IMG/VR virus record: IMGVR_UViG_3300008107_000452
Span: 1 to 24,866 of that record
Origin: a virus
Strand: one strand, 5' to 3'
Length of the DNA: 24,866 nt
The notes beneath the pieces were generated by a model. The model was not told where the DNA came from. It saw only the letters and a program-made list of their open reading frames with translations, and ran no database searches. Positions 7,409-15,051 of this stretch are shown here, in pieces. Every line of letters starts with the position of its first letter. Position 1 is the stretch's first letter. Made by a program: the position numbers and the translations under genes.

Positions 7409-7781
7409 TGGTGGAGATGACCGGACTCGAACCGGTGTCTTACGAAGTAATCATAATACCAGCTTTTCACACGTTTAGGATAAGGTTTAATCTTATTCAC
7501 CTTCCAAAATAATTGGGGCCGAATGGTTAGTTCAGCGCTTCCACCAACCGATTTAGAGTTTCGGTAAACTTAATGTTCACTTCTTTTTAAATTCCACGAG
7601 TGATGCGGAAGGGATTAGGCTGCTACAGCGTAATCAGCACCAATGAATGACATTACATCATCAAAGGTCCAAGTAGATAATTCTACGTCAGTTATTGTTT
7701 TGTACAGATTTAAAGACATCTAGCACTTCTGTCTACGTGTGATACTATGCTTCTCATCGCAATCAATTCCAAAGCATCCCC
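7409..7781 (-). ncRNA. ssrA: Phage-encoded tmRNA (ssrA)
   Basis: A complete 373-base transfer-messenger RNA, which rescues stalled ribosomes and adds a degradation tag. The 5' end GGGGATG (7781-7775) pairs with CATCTCC (7419-7413) and includes the G3-U70 wobble that makes alanyl-tRNA synthetase charge it. A discriminator A and CCA are encoded (7412-7409). The T arm is ACCGG-TTCGAGT-CCGGT. TTTGGAATTGATTG matches the conserved D-loop region. CATAGTATC pairs with GGTATTATG and ACACG with CGTGT to form the long helix 2. Pseudoknot 1 (7735-7702) is foldable: AGAC with GTCT, and GTGC-AGAT with ATCT-GTAC. The resume codon GAC is 12 bases after it. The RNA lies between tail genes and has its own promoter and terminator, so it belongs to the phage. 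No SmpB gene is visible; host SmpB is presumably used. Confidence 0.93.
7615..7689 (-). other. tmRNA tag reading frame (24 codons plus stop)
   Basis: From GAC (7689-7687) to TAA (7617-7615) the frame encodes 24 residues, starting DVELSTWTFDD and ending GADYAVAA. With the alanine carried by the tmRNA, the tag would be 25 residues. The end YAVAA resembles the usual YALAA signal read by ClpXP-type proteases. The resume codon is set by the 12-base distance from pseudoknot 1 and by the context AATAACT before it, comparable to E. coli AATAGTC before GCA. Common tags have about 8 to 15 encoded residues. Confidence 0.85.
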
Positions 7782-7786
7782 ATATC

Positions 7787-7826
7787 AATAAATACAAATA
7801 TACGAAAAAATATTTATATTACCAAA
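7787..7826 (-). promoter_or_regulatory. tmRNA promoter: Bacteroidota type plus ATATTTATA-like box
   Basis: TTTG (7826-7823), 20 bases, then TATATTTG (7802-7795) gives the host consensus with the same spacing as the copy at 7354-7385. Start of transcription would fall near 7791-7788, leaving a short leader for RNase P to remove. A second box, GTATTTATT (7795-7787), resembles the phage late element. It sits where a -10 box would start RNA at the mature 5' end, 7781. The -33 box directly abuts the stop of the upstream gene. Confidence 0.7.
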
Positions 7827-8192
7827 TTAATTTACTTTCGCAAACTGAAGAAGATTAGGAAGGTATAGACCGAGTTTAGGCATTTCTTCTTTTACAAACT
7901 CTATTGATTTTTTATTTGAATTCATAATTTCTTGTGGAACACCTTTAATTCTCCATCTAATTGATGTAGTTTTATAAAGTCCATTACCCTGAATTATTGG
8001 CCTATACGATTCACTTATTTCGTATATTGGAGAATCATTATCATTTATTTTTTGTACGAAATATCTTTCAATATATCCAATACTATATTCTACATCACCC
8101 GGTGTTGGTAAATAAGTTTGAATTTTAATAGGCTTTATTTTATTTGCATTATTTAGACTAGCCGCTGCATATTGTAATACATTTCCTACCAT
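7827..8192 (-). CDS. Small baseplate-region protein, unknown
   Basis: A 121-residue soluble protein without signal or membrane segments. A TPGDVEYSIGYIERYFVQKIND segment is followed by YEISESYR and ends in an amphipathic C-terminal helix. It follows the hub gene after a gap of 14 bases with no promoter or terminator between, so it is the last gene of the tail/baseplate transcript before the tmRNA. I do not recognise the family. Position suggests a baseplate or tail completion protein, as judged only from its neighbours. Confidence 0.7.
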   Translation of the reverse strand: MVGNVLQYAAASLNNANKIKPIKIQTYLPTPGDVEYSIGYIERYFVQKINDNDSPIYEISESYRPIIQGNGLYKTTSIRWRIKGVPQEIMNSNKKSIEFVKEEMPKLGLYLPNLLQFAKVN

Positions 8193-8206
8193 AATATAAA
8201 ATTTTA

Positions 8207-11014
8207 TTATTTAGATACTTGTTGTCTATATTGTCCAACAACTTCGGTAACCCACTTACTATCTTGAATATCATGCTCAACCTGCACTACTTGAAAGAAT
8301 CCATTTTTTTCATACTTTTCCGGAATACCTTTTATAACAAAAGTATCACCTCTTCTAATTCCACTTTTTCCAAAAATTTTAAAAGAATATTTTATTGGTA
8401 ATAAGTGTGAAGTTTTCATTGCCCCAGGATATGATTCAAATGCTTCATTTTTTATAATATCAAATAGTTGTGGGTCATCACAACAATAAATTTTAAAATT
8501 TTTATTAAATTCGGTAAAATTATTATTTAAATTTCCCAACACAGCAGGAACAATTATATTAACATCTGGATTTGGTACGATATTAATCTTATCCAAATTT
8601 GTGGTTAATGTGGTTGCCTGCGTATCTAATTCAATATCTTTAAGTGTTTTTATTTTATCAGCAAGATATTTTAATCTAGCGCCTTCTGGAGTAGCTTCGT
8701 AATATACAGTTTCTCTCGGGTCAAGAATTCCCAACCATTCTCCTAAAGAACGTCCTGCGCTTTGACTCAAATCTACTTCCATAACCAATTCACCTTTTGC
8801 ATTACGCCATCCAATAAACTGCGTATAACTTCCTAGTGGGTCATTTACATTTGGAATAATACCAGTATCACTTTTTACTAAAGTTTGTTCAATTGTATCA
8901 TAGTAAGTTTCTGCTTCAGTTTTTGTTTGAGGGTCAACTTCAAAAGCCACTTTATTTGGGTCTGGTTTTGTTTTTGCAAGTTTTTCCTTACTATTTTCAC
9001 TATTTATACTATCCACATCAATTGCTGATAAAAATTTATCTTTTTTATTTGAAAATAGGCCACCAACATCAATGTTTTTAGAATCAGGATTAACTGAATA
9101 CATTTTTCCGGATTCCGGTTTTTTTGTTTTTGTATTGTAAGTTATAGATTCTCTTTTTAAAATAATTTGGTTAGTCATTTCAGATGGAATATCAATATCT
9201 AAATTTGCTTCTAAAAATACCGATGCCGCTCCACTATGTGCGAATGTTCTAACAGGTTTACTAGAATCTCTATATCCAGTCCAGTTTTCATCTATTATTT
9301 GCAATTCTACCGAATCTCCAATTTGTTGTTCTATAATTTGAAAATTCCAAAATGAATTTACAGCACTGGCCATTTCGTTTAATATTTCTAATAAAACGTC
9401 TCTAATAGATTTGTTATTTGAATTTATTATTGCATTTTTAAATACTTCATAGTTTACATACAAGTGTTCCAATTTTCCATAATATCCAGGTAGTTCAAAG
9501 AAACCATTGTAACTTGATTTTTTAACACTAGCTGGTGGTATTTCTTCATATTGTACGAAAGACATCCAACCCTGTTTTACAGTTTCTTTACCGGTTGCAC
9601 TATCAACTACCCACATATCCGCATTAATTGAATTATCTATTTCAGAATTAATAAGGTCTCTATAACTTACAGTTTCGGTTGTACAATATAATTTATAAAA
9701 ATCAGGCATTTTACCTGGTATTAAAAGCTTTGATGGTCTTGTTGAAAACATTTTTGGAAACGCACCAATAAAACTTCTTGGATTTATTCTACATTTAACA
9801 TTTTTACCATTGTATTTATAAGATATCAATCCATTATTTGCATTTAATATTTTTATTGCATATCCAAGGTTGATATATTGGTTATTTGATATAAATTTTT
9901 CTTTTGGTACTTTAAAGCCCGCAATGTTTATTTCAGCCGATGTACTTTCAAAATGACTTTTTATTGTAGATTTAACTACATAATCAAAATTTATAAAATT
10001 AAACCAACCTAAATTATTTTTTCTATTACCAGCTTCTTCAATAATATTTGTTTTAACTTCTGGTATTTGTTTGCTTGATGGTAAATTATTATAAAGCCAT
10101 TTAGCTCTCCTCAATCCCAACGTCTCATTTACATCTCCTGTTGTTATTGATACATCGGCTGCACTATATGTCTGTGTCGCTGGTGTATCTCTTACTTGTG
10201 TACCGATTTTTTTACCACTCGCATCATATGTAGTTCTTAATTCTAATATTGGATATTGAAGTTGTAAAAACGTTGGAAGACCCGGCATACCTCTCAGTTT
10301 TATAGTCAATGTATAAGAGTCATTATCAGCCGATGTAAATGAGCCACCCACTATAAAGCCTAAAAACGAATCATAATCACCATCAGCGGCCACTCTAACT
10401 CTATGGAGATTATTATAGTCTAAATTTTTTGCAGTTATATCCTGCACCATACCTTCACCTTTAGAAGTATTAATTAATTGACTTAATCCTTTTTCAGTAT
10501 TTAATCCCCATTCCACACATAGAGTATATCCAGGTTCCATCACATATTCTTGCAATCTTTCAGCCTGAGAAAGTGAAAAACATTTTATCGTAAGTTCACA
10601 TACTCTTGAAATTTGGTCTTTACCTTCTTTTACACTCAACCCAGTTATTATCGGATGTGGTCTTAAAACCAATTCACCAAGTGTTTCATTTGCTTTTCCA
10701 AATACAGGTCTACCACTCCAATCAATTCCTACTTGTGCAGCAGTTGTACCATTACCATATAAAGATGCAATATAGTTATATCCTATTATTTTATTATTAC
10801 TATCAAATATTGGTGTACCCGGATTAGCAGTGACTGGCATATCTGGATTTGAAAATAGCACTAATCCATTCCCCACTCCGGAAATAATTCTTACCCAAGC
10901 AGTTAAGTTTGATGCTGCTGTTGATTTTTGTAACCCATTTAACAATCCATCACTAATAGTTGTTATAGAATCATAAATTGGTTTTTCTATTGTTGTAAAT
11001 AAAGGATATGCCAT
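8207..11014 (-). CDS. Large baseplate hub protein (gp27/late-control D-like), 935 aa
   Basis: The region 115-170 (ELVLRPHPIITGLSVKEG, then ISRVCELTIKCFSLSQAE and EPGYTLCVEWG) reads as a tail-hub beta barrel of the kind that interacts with the tube end. The C-terminal 85 residues, with IKYSFKIFGKSGIRRGDTF, IPEKYEKNGFFQVVQVEH and WVTEVVGQYR, match the closing pattern of hub proteins of the gp27/gpD/VgrG type, where a last beta domain ends in W-T-V...R. The central part is long and unrecognised; no lysozyme motif is seen. It lies directly after the LysM wedge gene (five-base gap). In T4 the hub forms a trimer at the base of the tube. Hub identity is inferred from motif and context. Confidence 0.65.
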   Translation of the reverse strand: MAYPLFTTIEKPIYDSITTISDGLLNGLQKSTAASNLTAWVRIISGVGNGLVLFSNPDMPVTANPGTPIFDSNNKIIGYNYIASLYGNGTTAAQVGIDWSGRPVFGKANETLGELVLRPHPIITGLSVKEGKDQISRVCELTIKCFSLSQAERLQEYVMEPGYTLCVEWGLNTEKGLSQLINTSKGEGMVQDITAKNLDYNNLHRVRVAADGDYDSFLGFIVGGSFTSADNDSYTLTIKLRGMPGLPTFLQLQYPILELRTTYDASGKKIGTQVRDTPATQTYSAADVSITTGDVNETLGLRRAKWLYNNLPSSKQIPEVKTNIIEEAGNRKNNLGWFNFINFDYVVKSTIKSHFESTSAEINIAGFKVPKEKFISNNQYINLGYAIKILNANNGLISYKYNGKNVKCRINPRSFIGAFPKMFSTRPSKLLIPGKMPDFYKLYCTTETVSYRDLINSEIDNSINADMWVVDSATGKETVKQGWMSFVQYEEIPPASVKKSSYNGFFELPGYYGKLEHLYVNYEVFKNAIINSNNKSIRDVLLEILNEMASAVNSFWNFQIIEQQIGDSVELQIIDENWTGYRDSSKPVRTFAHSGAASVFLEANLDIDIPSEMTNQIILKRESITYNTKTKKPESGKMYSVNPDSKNIDVGGLFSNKKDKFLSAIDVDSINSENSKEKLAKTKPDPNKVAFEVDPQTKTEAETYYDTIEQTLVKSDTGIIPNVNDPLGSYTQFIGWRNAKGELVMEVDLSQSAGRSLGEWLGILDPRETVYYEATPEGARLKYLADKIKTLKDIELDTQATTLTTNLDKINIVPNPDVNIIVPAVLGNLNNNFTEFNKNFKIYCCDDPQLFDIIKNEAFESYPGAMKTSHLLPIKYSFKIFGKSGIRRGDTFVIKGIPEKYEKNGFFQVVQVEHDIQDSKWVTEVVGQYRQQVSK

Positions 11015-11019
11015 ATATT

Positions 11020-11301
11020 TTAAATATTCGCTTGTAATATATTACGATAGTTCACAGGTATTCTTAAAACGATTCCAGGCTTTAATCCAATCGGTGCATC
11101 GTGAATATTATTTGCTTCCGCAATAATCCACCATAAAGAAGAATCATTGTAAAAAGTAGATGCTATAATATCTAATCTATCTCCTATCGTTGTTCGTATA
11201 TAGATATCATTTACATCTTCTGGTATATTTGCCATTAGTTTGGAAACATATACTTCTTTTCCACCAGTATTATATTTTATTCTATCATTTATATATCTCA
11301 T
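11020..11301 (-). CDS. LysM-type baseplate wedge protein (gp53/Afp7-like)
   Basis: 93 residues. The segment TTIGDRLDIIASTFYNDSSL through WWIIAEANNIHDAPIGLKPG to VLRIP is a LysM-like fold as found in T4 gp53 and the small LysM proteins of contractile injection systems: G-D-R-LD-A-YxD, WWxIA, N, PGxxLxIP. These proteins link baseplate wedges or the hub to the wedge rather than bind peptidoglycan. The position between a baseplate protein and the hub fits. The gene overlaps nothing and is 11 bases from its upstream neighbour. Confidence 0.85.
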   Translation of the reverse strand: MRYINDRIKYNTGGKEVYVSKLMANIPEDVNDIYIRTTIGDRLDIIASTFYNDSSLWWIIAEANNIHDAPIGLKPGIVLRIPVNYRNILQANI

Positions 11302-11312
11302 ATATTAATATT

Positions 11313-12983
11313 TTAATATCCTCTTGCAGGCCCAATCGTTGGAGTACCAAAAGCTGGAGTTCCACGTAATTGTTGCATTTGTTGAACATATATATTAACT
11401 TGTCCAAATTGTGTCTTTCTAATACCAATACCCAATCCCTGTTCACCTTTTTGTCCATATATTGCACCTTCTCGTGCCCTAGCATTATTAATAGCTTGCT
11501 CTTGGGCAGCCAGTGTCATACTAGCTTGTTTATTTTGCTTTAAAACGTTTAGGTTATCTTCTACTTTTTTCTGGGCAGCTGCACCATCTAGCGTTTTTTT
11601 GATTTTTTTAGTATTTGCAACATTCATCTGCATCAAAGAATTTGCTTTTACTGTATTTCTAAGATTATCTTGTGATATTGTTATCGTACCTGGATTAAGT
11701 AAACTGTTGTTATTTTCTGTTTTTTTAGGTGGTGGCGTGATTGTTAAATTTCCATTTGTAATAGTCCAACTACCACCTTGTTGTTCAATATCATTAAGTA
11801 CAGCTGCTACTCTTTGTCTCTTATCATCATTTTCATCTATACCCGCAGCAAGCTTATCTTCTGCACGATTAACCACATTAATATCTCTAATTATATCATC
11901 AATTGGTTCTATTAACCACGCTACTGTGGTTGATATTGGGCTGTTCCAGAAGTTGAATTTGGATTTACTTTCTACTTTTTCACCACCACCAACTTCACTC
12001 GCCTTTAAAAGTTTATTTTCCCAAAAATTACCTTGTTCTACTTTTTCAGAATGTGGATTTGCATATACAGGAACTTCAATATGTACAGGAGGACGTGTTG
12101 AATCTATAATATTTCCTGATTCTACTGATGTTGTTAGTGTTAGTCCGGTTGTAGGAAGTACAACATTATTATCACCATGTGTTCCAGGTGATGAATTTGC
12201 ATGATTTGTAGCACCATGTCCTAAATCACCTACATGTTTATTTATTTGTGCATCATGTGAATTATTATGCGAATCATCTCCAAACAACAATTTTTTTGGT
12301 GCATAATAGAATGTGGCTAATGTTCCTTCTTTTTCTGCTCTAGAAAATGCATTTATTATATAAGGATTGAGTTTTATTACATTGGCCGGGTTGTCACCTA
12401 TTGGTAATTTAATATCAAATTTACCCTGGAGCTTATGTACCCATTCCGCACTTTCAACAAACATTTTTCCAACTTTACCACTATGTTCTACTTTATGCAT
12501 AATTTTGTTAAAAGGAGAATAAGTGATTGTAGTAGGCTTTCCATAGTTTCCTATCACCGTATATGCCAATGAAGCACCTATACTTTTATCTTGATTTCTT
12601 GCATCAGCAAATGTTAATATACCTCTACCAGCTAAAATTGCACCCATAGCATACGGGTTTTTTGTTGCAATACTATATGAAATTTCTTTAAGTATTCTAA
12701 TATTCATTTCTTCTTGCAACTCAGCTACCCCTCCCTTATCATAAAGGCCTTTATCATGACCGGTTTTTGTTTCTATATAAACTTTACCAGCAGATTCAGT
12801 ATCATCCGCATAAACAACATGATTAATTTGAAAAGTTTCATTTTCCGAATTTTCGGATAGCTTGTGACCAGTTTTTCCTTTTCCTAAATCTTCACGTTTA
12901 ATATTATTGGATTTTTTTGGAGTTTTATCTCCAACACCAGATTTATTAGGAACACCACCACTATAATCGTTTACGTTTGACAT
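11313..12983 (-). CDS. Baseplate-region structural protein with His/Asn-rich linker, unknown
   Basis: 556 residues with no recognised domain. The first 50 residues are polar and probably disordered. Residues 55-230 look like a folded beta/alpha part with GAILAGRGILTFADA. Residues 236-272 are a low-complexity stretch rich in His, Asn, Gly and Asp with six histidines. Residues 340-400 contain a hydrophobic patch (TTVAWLIEPIDDIIRD), and residues 440-500 are helical and Gln/Asn/Lys-rich, followed by a Gly/Pro-rich tail. It stands between the gp48/54-like and LysM genes with gaps of 11-12 bases, so it is very likely part of the baseplate, but I do not recognise the family. Confidence 0.65.
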   Translation of the reverse strand: MSNVNDYSGGVPNKSGVGDKTPKKSNNIKREDLGKGKTGHKLSENSENETFQINHVVYADDTESAGKVYIETKTGHDKGLYDKGGVAELQEEMNIRILKEISYSIATKNPYAMGAILAGRGILTFADARNQDKSIGASLAYTVIGNYGKPTTITYSPFNKIMHKVEHSGKVGKMFVESAEWVHKLQGKFDIKLPIGDNPANVIKLNPYIINAFSRAEKEGTLATFYYAPKKLLFGDDSHNNSHDAQINKHVGDLGHGATNHANSSPGTHGDNNVVLPTTGLTLTTSVESGNIIDSTRPPVHIEVPVYANPHSEKVEQGNFWENKLLKASEVGGGEKVESKSKFNFWNSPISTTVAWLIEPIDDIIRDINVVNRAEDKLAAGIDENDDKRQRVAAVLNDIEQQGGSWTITNGNLTITPPPKKTENNNSLLNPGTITISQDNLRNTVKANSLMQMNVANTKKIKKTLDGAAAQKKVEDNLNVLKQNKQASMTLAAQEQAINNARAREGAIYGQKGEQGLGIGIRKTQFGQVNIYVQQMQQLRGTPAFGTPTIGPARGY

Positions 12984-12995
12984 TTGCCTAAATTA

Positions 12996-15038
12996 TTAAA
13001 ATGTATCTGGTTTTACCGAAACAGCACCATTTGGAGTCATAGCCATTGGTGAACCCCAGTCAACTCCTTCGGTAATATATCCATAACTATAAAGTTTGCC
13101 CATCGTTCCTCTACTTTCTAAGAATTTAAGTGAAACTTCTGCATTAATTATCATAGGTAATTTAAAACCTTCACCACTTATATCTGGATCAACAACACTT
13201 ATATTTCCCGCCAAACCTGGAAATTGTATTGGTTTAGAGTTTAATAATTTTTTATTAAGTCCAATTTCCCAAGGGGTATCAACGTCAACCGTAAAAGTTA
13301 AACTATCAATAACCGCCTCTCTACCCTTATACATGTCTCCTAATGTAAATTTAATTATTGGGGGAGCAACCGCACCAACTTGACCTTTAAAATCTTGTGG
13401 CATCGTTAATCCCGCTAAAGCGTTCAATCTTTGCCATGCGTTCTGATGTTCGACTAAGTTCAAAGAAAATATTTTAAAACTAAATGTCAAACTTCTTTCA
13501 ATACCACTATATGTGTAGAATGGGAATGGATTTCCTAAAAATTTATTAGGCTCCCACTCCGGTGAAAAAGTTTCTGACAATTCGGATACCGTACATCTGA
13601 ATTGAACTGTTCTATCTAATGCAATTGAATAAAATTTTAATGGAATCGTATCAAAATCATCAAATGTTTTATCTGGATTATCAGCAGTTACAGCAGTTTC
13701 CCCAGCATATGTAATATTTGATGATAAGTTTAAAACATCACCTTTTGTACTCATTCCTCTTCTTGAAAAAAGAGTATTTTCATTAGTTAGTTTAAGTGCC
13801 GGATTAACATCTTCTTTGTTGATTAATTCCATCAATTCTTTACCATAATCTGGATTATCCACATCCTCAATGATATCTACTTCATCAATACCTCCAGTTC
13901 CTTCATTTGGAATATAATTCGTACCTACTTTTTTAGGCAATGTCTTTGGTGGTAATTTTGCTCCAGAAGCTTTTAAATATTCCGCTCTTCTTCGGATTCC
14001 CATTGCCTTTAATCCAATCTGTTTATCCAATGGTTTAAGTTCATCAAGTTCAGCTGCTTTAGAATAAGGTGTTGTACTTGACCAAGGTGTAAACGGTCTT
14101 CCTTCTTGTTGTGAAAATCCCGTTTGTGCACTTTTATTTTTATTAATTTTTTTACTAAGTAAAGCGTTTACTCCTTTTGTTATAAGTTTAGAAACTCCTT
14201 TTGAAATAAAACTTTTAACAATTGATGTAGCAGTTCCAATTAAAAAATCTTTTGATTGAGATAATGCGTTTGTATTTGATTTTAATATATTTTGAATAGC
14301 GTTTGGAACTTTACCTGAACTAGCTAATTGTAATAACGCTTTATTTCTATTATATTCGTGTGCAAATAGTAATGTATCTTTTGGTTTTTTATTTCCAATT
14401 GATGATTTTTCTTTTAATCCTCTACTATTAAGTTCTTCCGCAACTTTTGAAGGTATCATTGGCATTGGAAACAACGCACCTTTAATACTATCAGTTGCAC
14501 TTATTGCCAATTCAGTTCCCAATGCAACTAAATCAGGTTTTGGCGGTAATGCATCTTTTCCTTTTTTACCGGCAAAAATATTGTTTAAATAATCACCCGC
14601 AACATTCGCAACAGCATCACCAATTTTATCACCAAGACCTCCTGATATATTTTGGTTTGTATGTCTTTTTTGAAAAGATACCGTACGAGTTCTTCCATTT
14701 ACAATTCTAAAAATATCCCCACCATATATAGTAGGTCTTGTTAATACTGAAAACTGTTTTAATCCAACCTGGTCTTGCTCTACAAATGATTCACTATAAG
14801 CATCACTATATTTCTTTCTTCTTTCATTAATTTTTTCAATAAAATCAAACCCATTGATAATATCTCCAATCAATCCATTTTTTTGAGTTTGATTAATTTT
14901 TTTAAGCAAGAAGTTAGAAGAACCAATAGGTAAATCTTTACTATTTCTAATGGCGTATGCAACTTCCGCCGTTTTTCCGGCATTTGGACCTTCTGATATT
15001 ACTTTGGTCTTAAATAATTCTTCTAAAGTTGTTGCCAT
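12996..15038 (-). CDS. Baseplate/tail-tube junction protein (gp48/gp54-like), 680 aa
   Basis: The last 230 residues give the clue: DTIPLKFYSIALDRTVQFRC, then RSLTFSFKIFSLNLVEHQNA, WQRLNALAGLTMPQ, PPIIKFTLGDMYKGREAVID and SLTFTVDVDTPWE. This order of 'R.ltFsFkvf', 'W.RlN.L.gl..P', 'PP.i..T.Gdm' and 'SL...vd...WE' is that of tube-initiator proteins at the baseplate, such as T4 gp48/gp54 relatives. The first 400 residues hold a Lys-rich region with several short hydrophobic helices (about 265-295) and are not recognised. The gene directly follows the tape measure, as 48 and 54 follow 29 in T4. Identity is inferred from both motif and order. Confidence 0.6.
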   Translation of the reverse strand: MATTLEELFKTKVISEGPNAGKTAEVAYAIRNSKDLPIGSSNFLLKKINQTQKNGLIGDIINGFDFIEKINERRKKYSDAYSESFVEQDQVGLKQFSVLTRPTIYGGDIFRIVNGRTRTVSFQKRHTNQNISGGLGDKIGDAVANVAGDYLNNIFAGKKGKDALPPKPDLVALGTELAISATDSIKGALFPMPMIPSKVAEELNSRGLKEKSSIGNKKPKDTLLFAHEYNRNKALLQLASSGKVPNAIQNILKSNTNALSQSKDFLIGTATSIVKSFISKGVSKLITKGVNALLSKKINKNKSAQTGFSQQEGRPFTPWSSTTPYSKAAELDELKPLDKQIGLKAMGIRRRAEYLKASGAKLPPKTLPKKVGTNYIPNEGTGGIDEVDIIEDVDNPDYGKELMELINKEDVNPALKLTNENTLFSRRGMSTKGDVLNLSSNITYAGETAVTADNPDKTFDDFDTIPLKFYSIALDRTVQFRCTVSELSETFSPEWEPNKFLGNPFPFYTYSGIERSLTFSFKIFSLNLVEHQNAWQRLNALAGLTMPQDFKGQVGAVAPPIIKFTLGDMYKGREAVIDSLTFTVDVDTPWEIGLNKKLLNSKPIQFPGLAGNISVVDPDISGEGFKLPMIINAEVSLKFLESRGTMGKLYSYGYITEGVDWGSPMAMTPNGAVSVKPDTF

Positions 15039-15051
15039 GTATTATTTTATT

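Noticed and set aside
7409-7781. tmRNA as a host gene marking a prophage attachment site
   Set aside because: It lies between phage tail genes, no integrase is visible and no repeat of its 3' end occurs in the window.
11285-11485. A 66-codon minus-strand ORF overlapping the end of the 556-aa gene
   Set aside because: It lies in another frame of a well-formed gene, and its composition looks like a frame shadow; the LysM protein start also overlaps it.
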